33,361 nt of DNA from an uncultured Prevotella sp. (GCA_900546575.1 URDM01000025.1:1-33361); one strand, 5' to 3'; shown: positions 22,780 to 33,006, counted from the first letter of the stretch. The notes: generated by a model from the sequence alone, not told the origin. Numbers and translations are program-made.

Positions 22780-24090
22780 ATGATCCAAAAACCTAATCTT
22801 TCGTTCTGGAAACTCTGGAATTTGAGTTTCGGATTCTTTGGCGTACAGATAGCTTACGCTCTGCAAAGCGCCAACATATCACGTATCTTTGCAACATTGG
22901 GAGCCGATCCCCACAATCTTAGCTACTTCTGGATATTGCCTCCTTTGATGGGAATATTGGTGCAACCAATAGTAGGCACGCTTAGCGACAAGACATGGTG
23001 CCGTTTCGGCCGTCGCATACCTTTCCTGTTTGTAGGCGCCACTGTGGCGGTGCTTGTTATGTGTCTGTTGCCCAATGCAGGCTCGTTTGGAATGGCAGTG
23101 AGTACGGCTATGGTATTCGGTCTTATTTCGCTGATGTTTCTCGACACAAGCATCAATATGGCGATGCAGCCGTTCAAGATGCTTGTGGGCGATATGGTCA
23201 ACGAGAAGCAGAAGTCGCTCGCTTACTCCATACAGTCTTTCCTCTGCAATTCGGGTTCGCTTGTCGGCTACGTCTTCCCCTTCTTATTTACGTTTCTTGG
23301 TATTGCCAACGAGGCACCTAAAGGTGTAATCCCCGATTCGGTTATCTACTCGTTCTATGTAGGTGCCGCTATACTCATACTCTGCGTAATCTACACCACG
23401 TTGAAGGTGAAGGAGTGGAATCCTGAAGAGTATGCTCAATATAATGAGGCCAATCCTGAGGCAAACGAGAAGAGTGCAGGCTGGATAACACTATTGAAGA
23501 AAGCACCTACGATGTTCTGGAAAGTAGGACTCGTGCAGTTCTTCTGCTGGGCTGCCTTTATGTATATGTGGACCTACACCAATGGCACTATTGCCGAAAC
23601 CGTATGGCACACCACCGATGTTGCATCAAGTGGCTATCAGGAAGCAGGCAACTGGGTTGGCGTGCTGTTCTTCTGGCAAGCTATCGGTTCGGTGTCTTGG
23701 GCTATGGCATTGCCAAAATTCAAGAACGAGAAGTTTGCTTATGCTCTGAGTCTTGTCATCGGCGGCATAGGTTTCGCTCTCGTACCGTTTATAGACGACA
23801 AAAATCTGCTCGTACTTCCATTCTGGCTCATAGGCTGTGCTTGGGCTGCAATGCTTGCCATGCCTTTTGCTTTCGTCACCAATGCACTTGAGGGCTACAG
23901 CCATAAGGGTGCCTATCTCGGACTCTTCAACGGCACTATATGCGTACCGCAGATTATAGCAGCTGTGTGTGGCGGCTATCTGCTGCATCTTGTAGGTTCA
24001 CATCAGAGCAATATGATGATTGTTGCAGGTGTGTTGCTTGTTTGCGGAGCCGTGGCTGTAGCGGCCATTAGAAACCCGAAACGTGCATGA
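22780..24090 (+). CDS. SLC45-type MFS sugar (maltose) transporter
   Basis: An inner-membrane transporter of 436 residues with about 12 hydrophobic segments. The start MIQKPNLSFWKLWNLSFGFFGVQIAYALQ, the segment SDKTWCRFGRRIPF (68-81, the MFS loop 2-3 motif) and the order of later segments fit the SLC45/GPH-like glycoside transporters found in Bacteroidota starch clusters. Probable role: proton-coupled uptake of maltose or glucose released in the periplasm. It follows the LacI-type gene by 53 bases and probably shares its transcript; the next gene, malQ, has its own operator beginning five bases after this stop codon. Confidence 0.88.
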   Translation: MIQKPNLSFWKLWNLSFGFFGVQIAYALQSANISRIFATLGADPHNLSYFWILPPLMGILVQPIVGTLSDKTWCRFGRRIPFLFVGATVAVLVMCLLPNAGSFGMAVSTAMVFGLISLMFLDTSINMAMQPFKMLVGDMVNEKQKSLAYSIQSFLCNSGSLVGYVFPFLFTFLGIANEAPKGVIPDSVIYSFYVGAAILILCVIYTTLKVKEWNPEEYAQYNEANPEANEKSAGWITLLKKAPTMFWKVGLVQFFCWAAFMYMWTYTNGTIAETVWHTTDVASSGYQEAGNWVGVLFFWQAIGSVSWAMALPKFKNEKFAYALSLVIGGIGFALVPFIDDKNLLVLPFWLIGCAWAAMLAMPFAFVTNALEGYSHKGAYLGLFNGTICVPQIIAAVCGGYLLHLVGSHQSNMMIVAGVLLVCGAVAVAAIRNPKRA

Positions 24091-24094
24091 CAAA

Positions 24095-24172
24095 ATGCAA
24101 ACGTTTGCATCGTTTTATGTGTAGAATGTATGGTTTTTGCGTTATTGTGTACCATATTTTTTAATAATTTCG
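24095..24172 (+). promoter_or_regulatory. malQ operon promoter with LacI-type operator
   Basis: A perfect 16-bp palindrome, ATGCAAACGTTTGCAT (24095-24110, centre 24102.5), is followed by a -7-like TAATTTCG (24165-24172, one mismatch). The centre lies 69.5 bp from the final G, identical to the spacing at the susC and amylase promoters. There is no TTG at 19-21 bases; the nearest is at 17. The predicted leader to the ATG at 24230 is about 50 nt. Confidence 0.65.
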
Positions 24173-24229
24173 CATTGTGAAAATCAATGATAAAATATTG
24201 TACCAACAAACCAATAACCAAAATACACA

Positions 24230-26902
24230 ATGACAATACATTTTCATATAGAGTACCGTACTGCGTTCGGTGAAGAATTGTCACTCAACATTATCGAGAA
24301 TAATGAAGTGAAGGCTTATCGCATGACCACTATTGATGGAATAGAATGGTGGTGCGACTTGAAATACAGTAAAGCTGACACTGCACTTGTATATTATTAT
24401 AAAGTGGCGGTGGGCGATTCTGTTGAGCGTAGCGAATGGCAGACGGTGAAGCACGTGCTCGATCTGACGTGCAGTGCAGCTACCGATTATGTAGTGTACG
24501 ACCGTTGGAATGCAATGCCCGAGGATGCTTACCTCTACAGCAGTGCCTTCACCGACTGTATCAACCATCTCGAACCACAGCCAATGCTGCCCTCTGCCTA
24601 CGCCAAGACTCTGCGTCTTGTAGTGCGTGCGCCGCAGTTGCGCGAGGGTCAACGACTGGCTGTAGTAGGAGCACAGAAGGTTTTGGGCGAGTGGAACCTT
24701 GACAAAGCGCTGCCCATGACACTTCATAACTATTGCGAGTGGGCGGTTGATATAGATGCATCGTTATTGCATGATGATAGTTTAGAATTTAAGTTAGTTG
24801 TAGTGAATGGTTCGGGACTGGTGATGATGTGGGAGTGCGGACACAACCGCACCATCACTCTGTCTCCAATCATGAACGGTCAGACGGTGGTGTACAGTCT
24901 CGACCAGGCTTTCTTTGAGATTTGGAACCGAAAGTTGGCAGGCACATTGGTGCCGGTATTCTCGCTTCGTAGCAAGACGAGTGCGGGTATAGGCGACTTC
25001 GGCGACCTTAAGACGATGATCGACTTGATGGCAAAGACCGGACAGCGTGTGCTGCAACTCCTGCCTATCAACGACACCACCATCACCCACACATGGACCG
25101 ATTCTTATCCATACGGCTGCGTCAGCGTATTCGCCATACATCCGCAGTATGCCGATTTGCGTACTTTGCCGCAGCTGGAGGACGAAGAAGCGCGCACAGA
25201 GATGGAAGCAGAGCGCCAACGACTAAACGCTCTGTCACAGATAGATTACGAAAAAGCGAACGCATTCAAATCAGAATATTTAAAGCGAGTCTTTGTTCAA
25301 GAAGGTAAAAGGATTATGAAGAGCGCAGAGTATAAGGCGTTCTTTCAGGAAACACAAAATTGGCTCGTACCATACGCTCAGTATACATGGCTGAAAGACA
25401 AGTATGGTACCGCCGATTTTACACAATGGCCAGACCATAACACATGGAATGAGGACGACCGCGCGATGCTGTCAGATTCTCGTACAAAGGCATATCATGA
25501 GGTGGCTTTCTACTATTTCGTACAGTACATACTGTCGTCGCAGATGAAGGAGGCGCACGAATATGCCAAGCAGAAGGGCGTAATACTGAAGGGCGACATA
25601 CCCATCGGCGTGAACAGACACAGTTGCGACGTATGGATGGAACCCAAATACTTCAACCTTAACGGACAGGCTGGAGCACCGCCTGACGACTTCTCGGTTA
25701 ATGGACAGAATTGGGGATTCCCCACATACAATTGGGACGAGATGCTGAAGGACGGCTGCCAGTGGTGGACACGTCGCTTCCAGAACATGTCACGATTCTT
25801 CGATGCCTACCGCATTGACCACGTATTGGGATTCTTCCGCATATGGGAGATACCTATTGACTGTGTGTATGGACTGACAGGACAGTTCGCTCCGTCGCAG
25901 GCAATGAGCCGTGAGGAGATAATGCAGTATGGACTGAACTTCCAGGAAGAGCGCTTCACAGAGCCGTTCATAACCGATTGGGTGCTCGACCGCATATTCC
26001 ATGAGCGTGCTGACGAGGTGCGTCGTGAATATCTGGAACGTATCGACGACGAGCGTTATCGCATGAAACCCGAAGTAGACACACAATGCAAGATAGAGGC
26101 ACGTTTCGCAGATGTAACCCGTCAGGAAGACCTCTGGCTGCGTGATGGATTGTATTCGCTTGTTAGTGACGTGCTCTTTGTGCGCGACCGTAACAATGCC
26201 AACATGTTCCATCCGCGCATTTCAGCCCAGCTCGACTTCATCTACGAGTCGCTCTACGACAACGACAAGCAAGCCTTCAACCGCCTTTACAACGACTATT
26301 TCTACCGTCGCAATAACCAGTTCTGGTATCGTGAGGCAATGAAGAAGCTGCCCAAACTGGTACAGGCAACCCGTATGCTTGTGTGTGCCGAGGACCTTGG
26401 CATGGTGCCGGATTGTGTGCCATGGGTGATGAACGAACTGAAGATTCTCAGCCTTGAGCTGCAGAGCATGCCCAAGACCACAACTACACGTTTCGGACAC
26501 CTAAGCCAGAACCCTTATCGTTCGGTATGTACGATATCAAGCCACGACATGCCTACATTGCGACAGTGGTGGGATGAGAACTACGAACGTACGCAAGACT
26601 ATTACAACTCGATGCTCTATCGTCAGGGACCAGCCCCGCATCCGCTGCCAGGATGGCTTGCCAAGGACATCATTGCACGTCATCTCGACTCGCCGTCGAT
26701 GCTCTGCGTATTGAGTGTTCAGGACTGGCTTGCCATGTACGACAAGCTGCGTCTGCCTGATGCCGATGCCGAACGCATCAACATACCTGCCAATCCAAAA
26801 CACTACTGGCGCTATCGCATGCACCTCAACCTTGAGGATCTCATGGACAACGCTGAGTTTATAGGCGACATAAGTACACTAATCCGTCAGTCAGGCAGAT
26901 AA
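24230..26902 (+). CDS. malQ: 4-alpha-glucanotransferase (GH77, DPE2-like, two CBM20)
   Basis: An 890-residue cytoplasmic amylomaltase that transfers glucosyl or maltosyl units between maltodextrins. Two N-terminal CBM20-type starch-binding modules (about 1-95 and 125-220; GAQKVLGEWN at 147-156 is typical) precede the GH77 domain (about 235-880). Catalytic residues are nucleophile Asp530 in RIDH, acid/base Glu721 in CAEDLG and Asp773 in SSHDMPTLRQWW. The insert at about 315-440 between the barrel parts gives the architecture of plant DPE2 and of long bacterial MalQ proteins that use maltose. There is no signal peptide. First gene of the malQ-susB-pullulanase-susA run; 47 bases to susB. Confidence 0.95.
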   Translation: MTIHFHIEYRTAFGEELSLNIIENNEVKAYRMTTIDGIEWWCDLKYSKADTALVYYYKVAVGDSVERSEWQTVKHVLDLTCSAATDYVVYDRWNAMPEDAYLYSSAFTDCINHLEPQPMLPSAYAKTLRLVVRAPQLREGQRLAVVGAQKVLGEWNLDKALPMTLHNYCEWAVDIDASLLHDDSLEFKLVVVNGSGLVMMWECGHNRTITLSPIMNGQTVVYSLDQAFFEIWNRKLAGTLVPVFSLRSKTSAGIGDFGDLKTMIDLMAKTGQRVLQLLPINDTTITHTWTDSYPYGCVSVFAIHPQYADLRTLPQLEDEEARTEMEAERQRLNALSQIDYEKANAFKSEYLKRVFVQEGKRIMKSAEYKAFFQETQNWLVPYAQYTWLKDKYGTADFTQWPDHNTWNEDDRAMLSDSRTKAYHEVAFYYFVQYILSSQMKEAHEYAKQKGVILKGDIPIGVNRHSCDVWMEPKYFNLNGQAGAPPDDFSVNGQNWGFPTYNWDEMLKDGCQWWTRRFQNMSRFFDAYRIDHVLGFFRIWEIPIDCVYGLTGQFAPSQAMSREEIMQYGLNFQEERFTEPFITDWVLDRIFHERADEVRREYLERIDDERYRMKPEVDTQCKIEARFADVTRQEDLWLRDGLYSLVSDVLFVRDRNNANMFHPRISAQLDFIYESLYDNDKQAFNRLYNDYFYRRNNQFWYREAMKKLPKLVQATRMLVCAEDLGMVPDCVPWVMNELKILSLELQSMPKTTTTRFGHLSQNPYRSVCTISSHDMPTLRQWWDENYERTQDYYNSMLYRQGPAPHPLPGWLAKDIIARHLDSPSMLCVLSVQDWLAMYDKLRLPDADAERINIPANPKHYWRYRMHLNLEDLMDNAEFIGDISTLIRQSGR

Positions 26903-26949
26903 CTTCAGTCAGGCGTGCAGAAATAAGATTAACCTGAAAACATATATAA

Positions 26950-29085
26950 ATGCTGAAAAAATATACAATGCTGGCTGCGCTGTTGCCTATGATGGCAGCA
27001 GCCCAGACCGTAAAGTCGCCCAACGGCAATGTGTCGCTTACCTTCTCGCTCACAGACAAGGGACAGCCCACATACGAAATGTCGTACAAGGGCAAGACTG
27101 TGTGTAAGCCATCTCATCTCGGATTGGAGCTGGCTAAGGACAAGCACGCCTCAAAGGGAATGGAAGAGACCGACCTGATGGACGGTTTCTCAGAGACAGG
27201 CAGCAAGACATTTGCCTTCGATGAAACCTGGAAGCCGGTATGGGGCGAGACTTCTACCATCCGCAACAACTACAACGAGATGGAGGTAAACCTGACTCAG
27301 AAGTCTTCAAAGCGCAACATTACCATCCGTTTCCGTGTTTACGACTACGGTATGGGACTTCGCTATGAGTTCCCGCAGCAGCAGACGCTCAACTATTTCG
27401 TGATAAAGGAGGAGCACACACAGTTTGCTATGGCAGGCAATCATACTGCCTACTGGATTCCGGGCGACTACGACACGCAGGAGTATGAATACAACATCAC
27501 TCCGCTTACGGGCATTCGTGAGGTGATAGCCAAGAACCGTGAGGCTTATAAGAGCAACTCGTCTACCTCCGTATTCTCAGATACCGGCGTGCAGACATCG
27601 TTGCAATTGAAGACCAACGACGGCCTGTACATCAACATACACGAAGCCGCCTGCTTGGATTATCCTACAATGCACCTCAATCTTGACGACAAGAACCTCG
27701 TGCTTGAGTCGTGGCTAACGCCAGATGCTGTAGGCCGTAAGGGATTCATACAGACACCGTTCAACACGCCTTGGCGAACCGTAATGGTGAGTGACGATGC
27801 CCGCGACATGCTCTCGTGCAAGCTTACGCTCAACCTTAACGAGCCTTGCAAGATAGAGGACACTTCGTGGATTCATCCTACAAAGTATTGCGGTGTGTGG
27901 TGGAACATGATAGTAGGTGCCAAGTCATGGAGCTATACCAACGACCTGCCGTCGGTTCGTCTCGGCGTTACCGACTACAGAAAGTGCAAGCCAAACGGCA
28001 CACATGGTGCTACAAACGATGAGGTGAAGCGCTATATTGACTTCGCAGCAAAGAATGGTTTGCAGCAAGTTCTGGTAGAGGGATGGAACGAAGGATGGGA
28101 AGATTGGGCAGGACACCAGAAGCTCGATGTCTTTGACTTCGTCACACCTTATCCCGACTTCGACATAAAGATGCTCAACGACTATGCCCACTCTAAGGGC
28201 GTGAAGCTGATGATGCACCACGAGACATCTTCGTCAGCACTCAATTACGAGCGCCATTTGGAGGATGCTTTCAACTTGATGAACAAGTATGGCTATGATG
28301 CCGTTAAGACAGGATACGTCGGCGACATCATTCCGCGAGGCGAGTATCACTACAGCCAGCTCATGAACAATCACTATCAGCGTGTAGTAGAGACTGCCGC
28401 CAAGCACCACATCATGGTGAATGCACACGAGGCAACACGTCCTACGGGTATCTGCCGCACCTGGCCTAACCTCGTGGGCAACGAGAGTGCACGCGGTACG
28501 GAGTATGAAGCATTCGGCGGAAGCGTACCTTACCACACAGTGATGCTGCCTTTCACACGTCTGCAGGGTGGTCCGATGGACTACACACCGGGCATCTTCG
28601 AGACACGTCTATCTGAATGGAGCAACAATAAGAGCTTCGTCCACACCACACTCTGCGGTCAGCTCTCGCTCTATCTTGTCATGTACAGTCCGCTGCAGAT
28701 GGCTGCCGACCTGCCCGAACACTACGAGAAGTATGACGACGCATTCCAATTCATACGCGACGTAGCTTGCGATTGGGACGACTCGAAGTATCTGGAGGCT
28801 GAACCTGCCAAATACATCACCGTGGCACGCAAGGCAAAGGGAACCGACAACTGGTTTGTAGGAGGCAAGACAGGCGAAGAGGCTCGCACCGCTACAGTGC
28901 GTCTCGACTTCCTTGACAAGGGCCGCAAGTACGACTGCGCTATCTACCAGGATGCCAAGAATGCTGACTATGAGCACAATCCCAAGGCTTATCAGATTCT
29001 GCACAAGACAGTAAAACATGGCGACGTTCTGAAGATTAAGGAGGCTCGCGGTGGCGGTTTTGCAGTATCGTTTATTGCTAAATAA
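26950..29085 (+). CDS. susB: GH97 alpha-glucosidase (SusB type), periplasmic
   Basis: Releases glucose from maltooligosaccharides with inversion. The 711 residues start with a signal peptide (about 1-18, MMAAAQ), then the N-terminal beta-sandwich, the barrel and a C-terminal beta domain of GH97. The residues match SusB of B. thetaiotaomicron with a constant offset of 14: Glu180 (SusB 194), Glu425 (439) in MHHETS, Glu494 (508) in NAHEATRP, Glu512 (526) and Glu518 (532) in GNESARGTEYE. The presence of all five supports the inverting, calcium-dependent SusB subgroup and not the retaining alpha-galactosidase one. It ends in TAATG, so the next frame can start at the last base of its stop. Confidence 0.95.
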   Translation: MLKKYTMLAALLPMMAAAQTVKSPNGNVSLTFSLTDKGQPTYEMSYKGKTVCKPSHLGLELAKDKHASKGMEETDLMDGFSETGSKTFAFDETWKPVWGETSTIRNNYNEMEVNLTQKSSKRNITIRFRVYDYGMGLRYEFPQQQTLNYFVIKEEHTQFAMAGNHTAYWIPGDYDTQEYEYNITPLTGIREVIAKNREAYKSNSSTSVFSDTGVQTSLQLKTNDGLYINIHEAACLDYPTMHLNLDDKNLVLESWLTPDAVGRKGFIQTPFNTPWRTVMVSDDARDMLSCKLTLNLNEPCKIEDTSWIHPTKYCGVWWNMIVGAKSWSYTNDLPSVRLGVTDYRKCKPNGTHGATNDEVKRYIDFAAKNGLQQVLVEGWNEGWEDWAGHQKLDVFDFVTPYPDFDIKMLNDYAHSKGVKLMMHHETSSSALNYERHLEDAFNLMNKYGYDAVKTGYVGDIIPRGEYHYSQLMNNHYQRVVETAAKHHIMVNAHEATRPTGICRTWPNLVGNESARGTEYEAFGGSVPYHTVMLPFTRLQGGPMDYTPGIFETRLSEWSNNKSFVHTTLCGQLSLYLVMYSPLQMAADLPEHYEKYDDAFQFIRDVACDWDDSKYLEAEPAKYITVARKAKGTDNWFVGGKTGEEARTATVRLDFLDKGRKYDCAIYQDAKNADYEHNPKAYQILHKTVKHGDVLKIKEARGGGFAVSFIAK

Positions 29086-29108
29086 TGAAAGAATGGCATT
29101 CTACTGAC

Positions 29109-31046
29109 ATGAACAGAAAATACATATTCTCAGCGCTGATTGCTTCAATGATGGCAATCAGCGCCAATGCTCAAGGGCAATTCAATGAGATGGAATACGG
29201 TAAGACACTAACCGTATTCCATCTCAACGCGTCTTCTACCCCCAAGCTCCGCCTGTACAAGAGCGGACAGGGAGGCAAACCCGTCAAGACCGTTAAGATG
29301 CGTGCTATAGGCAACGACCGTTGGGAAGCCACAGTTAAGGGCAATCTTGCTGGCATGTTCTACACCTTCGACATCGGCAAGGGCGAGTGTCCTGGCACGT
29401 TTGCCAAGGCTGTAGGCGTCAACGGCAACCGTGGCGCAATACTGAATATGGCTGACACCAATCCTGAAGGATGGGCTGACGACCGCCGTCCGGCTCTTGC
29501 GTCGCCTGCCGACCAGATTATCTACGAGCTTCACATGCGCGACTTCTCCATCAGTCCCACTTCGGGCATGAAGCATCAGGGCAAGTATCTGGCTCTGACC
29601 GAACCTCGCGCCATAGCCTATCTGAAGAGTCTCGGCATCAACGCCATCCACTTTCAGCCGCTCTTCGACTATGCTTCTGTAGACGAGACACAACTGCATC
29701 GCCCACAGTTCAACTGGGGCTACGACCCGAAAAACTACAATGTGCCCGAAGGCAGCTACTCGACAGATCCATACAAGCCAGAGGTGCGCATACGCGAGTT
29801 CAAGACCATGGTGCAGGCATTGCACAAGGCAGGCATCCGTGTTATCTTCGATGCCGTTTACAATCATACGTTCGACATCGAAGGAAGCAACTTCCAGCGT
29901 ACTTATCCCGACTATTACTATCGCAAGACAGCCGACGGACGTTATTCGGACGGTTCTGGTTGTGGCAACGAGACGGCATCGGAGCGTCCGCTGATGCGCG
30001 AGTTTATGATTGAAAGCGTGAAGTACTGGATTAACGAATTCCACATTGACGGATTCCGATTTGACCTTATGGGCATTCACGACATCGAAACGATGAACCA
30101 GATACGTGCTGCCGTCGACGCAATCGACCCCACAATATATATATATGGTGAGGGATGGAGTGCAGGAACGTGTGCCTATCCGCAGGAGAAGCTTGCCATG
30201 AAGGCTTCAACCTACAAGCTTAACGGCATAGGAGCGTTCAGTGACGACATGCGCGACGCTCTTCGTGGTCCGTTCTCCGACGACACCAAAGGAGCATTCC
30301 TTGCCGGAATAAAGGGCGAGGAGGAGAGTCTGAAGTTCGGAATAGTTGGTGGCATAGCTCATAAGCAGGTGGACATGACTCGTGTCAACTACGACAAGAA
30401 GCCGTGGACCAACGAGCCAACGCAGCAGATAAGCTATGTAAGCTGTCATGACGACATGTGTCTGGTTGACAGATTGAAGGCGAGCGTGCCCGGATTGAAA
30501 GACATGACACGCAGCCAAGCCGACCGACAGGCCGAACTCGTACGTCTCGACTTGCTCGCACAGACTGCCGTATTCACATCGCAGGGCGTGCCCTTCATGC
30601 TGGCAGGCGAGGAAATGCTGCGCGACAAGAAAGGCGTGCACAACAGTTTTTCGTCACCCGACAGCATCAACGAGTTCAACTGGGACAATCTGAAGCAGTA
30701 TCCGCAGGTGTTTGAATATTATAGCAATCTGATAAAGTTGCGCCGCAACCATCCGGCATTCCGCCTTGGCACGGCAGAAGCTGTAAGAGAACATCTGGAG
30801 TTTATTGCCACCGATGATTGTCTTGTGGCTTTCCGATTGAAGAACCTTGAAGGTATCGACTCATGGAAGGACATCATCGTGGTGCTCAATGCCAACAAGG
30901 AAACTAAGACAATAGCCATACCCGAAGGCGAATACACCGTAGCCTGCTGCAACGGAGTGATAAACGAGCATGGCATCGGACTCTCGTTCAAGGCCTCCGA
31001 GGCTAAGGTTGATGCCCAGTCGGCATTGATACTCTATCAGAAGTAG
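29109..31046 (+). CDS. pulA: Type I pullulanase-like GH13 enzyme
   Basis: Debranching enzyme cutting alpha-1,6 links, 645 residues from the chosen start. The frame opens at 29085, overlapping the susB stop, but the ATG at 29109 gives a clean signal peptide (MNRKYIFSALIASMMAISANAQ), so I prefer it. An N-terminal CBM48-like region (about 30-125) precedes the barrel. FNWGYDP (about 201-207) matches the YNWGYDP hallmark of type I pullulanases. Other motifs are VIFDAVYNH, nucleophile Asp319 in GFRFDLMG, acid/base Glu348 in YGEGW and the third Asp in SCHDD. It lies within the run between susB and susA, 34 bases before susA. It is probably periplasmic. Confidence 0.92.
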   Translation: MNRKYIFSALIASMMAISANAQGQFNEMEYGKTLTVFHLNASSTPKLRLYKSGQGGKPVKTVKMRAIGNDRWEATVKGNLAGMFYTFDIGKGECPGTFAKAVGVNGNRGAILNMADTNPEGWADDRRPALASPADQIIYELHMRDFSISPTSGMKHQGKYLALTEPRAIAYLKSLGINAIHFQPLFDYASVDETQLHRPQFNWGYDPKNYNVPEGSYSTDPYKPEVRIREFKTMVQALHKAGIRVIFDAVYNHTFDIEGSNFQRTYPDYYYRKTADGRYSDGSGCGNETASERPLMREFMIESVKYWINEFHIDGFRFDLMGIHDIETMNQIRAAVDAIDPTIYIYGEGWSAGTCAYPQEKLAMKASTYKLNGIGAFSDDMRDALRGPFSDDTKGAFLAGIKGEEESLKFGIVGGIAHKQVDMTRVNYDKKPWTNEPTQQISYVSCHDDMCLVDRLKASVPGLKDMTRSQADRQAELVRLDLLAQTAVFTSQGVPFMLAGEEMLRDKKGVHNSFSSPDSINEFNWDNLKQYPQVFEYYSNLIKLRRNHPAFRLGTAEAVREHLEFIATDDCLVAFRLKNLEGIDSWKDIIVVLNANKETKTIAIPEGEYTVACCNGVINEHGIGLSFKASEAKVDAQSALILYQK

Positions 31047-31080
31047 AACTAATTAATTTATCTAAAAACCTAATAAGATA

Positions 31081-33006
31081 ATGAAGAAAAAACTTGTATC
31101 ATTAATGATGCTTATGAGTGCAATGAGCTTGAATGCTGCGGTGACAGTCGACCGCATCGAACCTACCAATTGGTATGTAGGCATGAAGGATGCCTCGCTG
31201 CAACTTATGGTGTACGGCAAAGATGTGCGCAACGCCGAAGTAGAGGTGAACTATCCCGGAGTGCGTATCGATTCTGTGGCACGACTCGACTCGCCCAACT
31301 ATCTGTTGGTCTACCTCAACCTTGAAGGTGCCAAGGCTGGCGAGATGACGCTGAGTTTCAAGCAGGGCAAGCAGACCAAGAAGGTGAAGTATCAATTGAA
31401 AGACCGCGCTATGGCAGGCGACAAACGCATAGGCTTCAGCAACGAAGATGTGCTCTATATGCTCATGCCCGACCGCTTTGCCAACGGCAATGTGAAGAAC
31501 GACGCTTTCAAGAACATGCGCGACAAAACCTGCGACCGCTCGGCTCCAAGTCTGCGCCACGGAGGCGACCTTGAAGGTATTCGCCAGCATCTCGACTACT
31601 TCAACGAGCTTGGAGTTACGGCATTGTGGTTCACACCGGTTCTTGAGAACGACAGTCCGAGCAATGGTGTGAACTCAACCTATCACGGCTATGCCACTAC
31701 CGACTACTATCGTGTAGACCCACGTTTCGGAACCAACGACGAGTATAAGCGTCTTGTGGACGAAGCTCACAGCAAGGGACTGAAGGTTGTGATGGACATG
31801 ATTTTCAATCATTGCGGTTTCGACCATCCATGGGTTGCCGACATGCCCTCGAAGGACTGGTTTAACGCTCCCGAATGGCTTTCGCCCGAATATCAGACAG
31901 CCGAGCATCAGAAGAAACTGGACACTATGGACGGCAACGCCAAGGTCAACGACAAGTATCTGCAGACCAGCTATAAGCTTACACCGGTGCTCGATCCGTA
32001 TGCAAGCAAGGTAGACTTGCGTGAGACAGTAGACGGATGGTTCGTGCCTACAATGCCCGACCTCAACCAGCGCAACCCTCACGTCATGAAGTATCTTATA
32101 CAGAACAGCGAGTGGTGGATAGAGACCGTTGGCATTGACGGCATCCGTATGGATACATATCCGTATGCCGACCGCGACGGAATGGCACTGTGGATGAAGA
32201 CACTCGACAAGGAATATCCCAACTTCAACACCGTTGGTGAGACATGGGTGACCGAACCTGCCTATACGGCAGCATGGCAGAAGGACAGTAAACTGTCTGA
32301 TAAGAACAGCTATCTGAAGACTGTCATGGACTTCGCCTTCTTCGACCGCATCAATCAGGCTAAGCATGAGGAGACCGATGATTGGTGGAACGGAATGAAC
32401 CGCATATACAACGTGCTGTGCTACGACTACCTTTATCCTAACCCAAAGAGCGTAATGGCTTTCGTAGAGAACCACGACACCGACCGATTCTTAGGCGAAG
32501 GCAAGGATACTCTGGCTCTTAAGCAGGCATTGGCGCTGCTGCTGACCATCAACCGTACTCCGCAGCTATACTACGGTACTGAGGTACTGATGAACGGAAC
32601 CAAGAGCGTTACTGACGGCAACGTACGTAAGGACTTCCCTGGTGGTTGGGCTGATGACAAGCAGAATGCCTTCACGGCAGAAGGACGTACAAAGGCGCAG
32701 AACGATATGTTCCGCTGGACAAGCCGACTGCTGCATTGGCGCCAGAGCAACGAGGTGATAACCAAAGGCACACAGACCCAGTTCTGCTCACATAAGGGCA
32801 TTTACGTCGTAGCACGCCAGTATAAAGGCAAGAGCGTAATGACCGTTATCAACGGAAAGAACAATGCTGCCGAACTCGATGTGAAGCGTTATGCCGAGAT
32901 AATAGGCGATGCCCAAAATGCTGTTGACGTGACAACTGGACGCAACGTCATAATCAGTCATAACGTGAAATTACGCCCGCGCCAGACAATGGTATTGGAG
33001 TTTTGA
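31081..33006 (+). CDS. susA: Neopullulanase/cyclomaltodextrinase-type GH13 enzyme (SusA-like)
   Basis: Periplasmic hydrolase of maltooligosaccharides, 641 residues. The signal peptide ends near LNAA (about 20). An N-terminal beta domain typical of cyclomaltodextrinases (VDRIEPTNWYVGMKDASLQL, about 23-42, to 110) precedes the GH13 barrel. The motifs are MDMIFNH (238-244), nucleophile Asp358 in GIRMDTYPY, acid/base Glu387 in VGETWV and Asp466 in VENHDTDR; a C-terminal beta domain follows. This organisation and length fit SusA. It is the last gene of the malQ run and is followed by the repeat hairpin that can serve as its terminator. In B. thetaiotaomicron susA and susB precede susC; here they lie in a separate plus-strand unit. 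Confidence 0.94.
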   Translation: MKKKLVSLMMLMSAMSLNAAVTVDRIEPTNWYVGMKDASLQLMVYGKDVRNAEVEVNYPGVRIDSVARLDSPNYLLVYLNLEGAKAGEMTLSFKQGKQTKKVKYQLKDRAMAGDKRIGFSNEDVLYMLMPDRFANGNVKNDAFKNMRDKTCDRSAPSLRHGGDLEGIRQHLDYFNELGVTALWFTPVLENDSPSNGVNSTYHGYATTDYYRVDPRFGTNDEYKRLVDEAHSKGLKVVMDMIFNHCGFDHPWVADMPSKDWFNAPEWLSPEYQTAEHQKKLDTMDGNAKVNDKYLQTSYKLTPVLDPYASKVDLRETVDGWFVPTMPDLNQRNPHVMKYLIQNSEWWIETVGIDGIRMDTYPYADRDGMALWMKTLDKEYPNFNTVGETWVTEPAYTAAWQKDSKLSDKNSYLKTVMDFAFFDRINQAKHEETDDWWNGMNRIYNVLCYDYLYPNPKSVMAFVENHDTDRFLGEGKDTLALKQALALLLTINRTPQLYYGTEVLMNGTKSVTDGNVRKDFPGGWADDKQNAFTAEGRTKAQNDMFRWTSRLLHWRQSNEVITKGTQTQFCSHKGIYVVARQYKGKSVMTVINGKNNAAELDVKRYAEIIGDAQNAVDVTTGRNVIISHNVKLRPRQTMVLEF

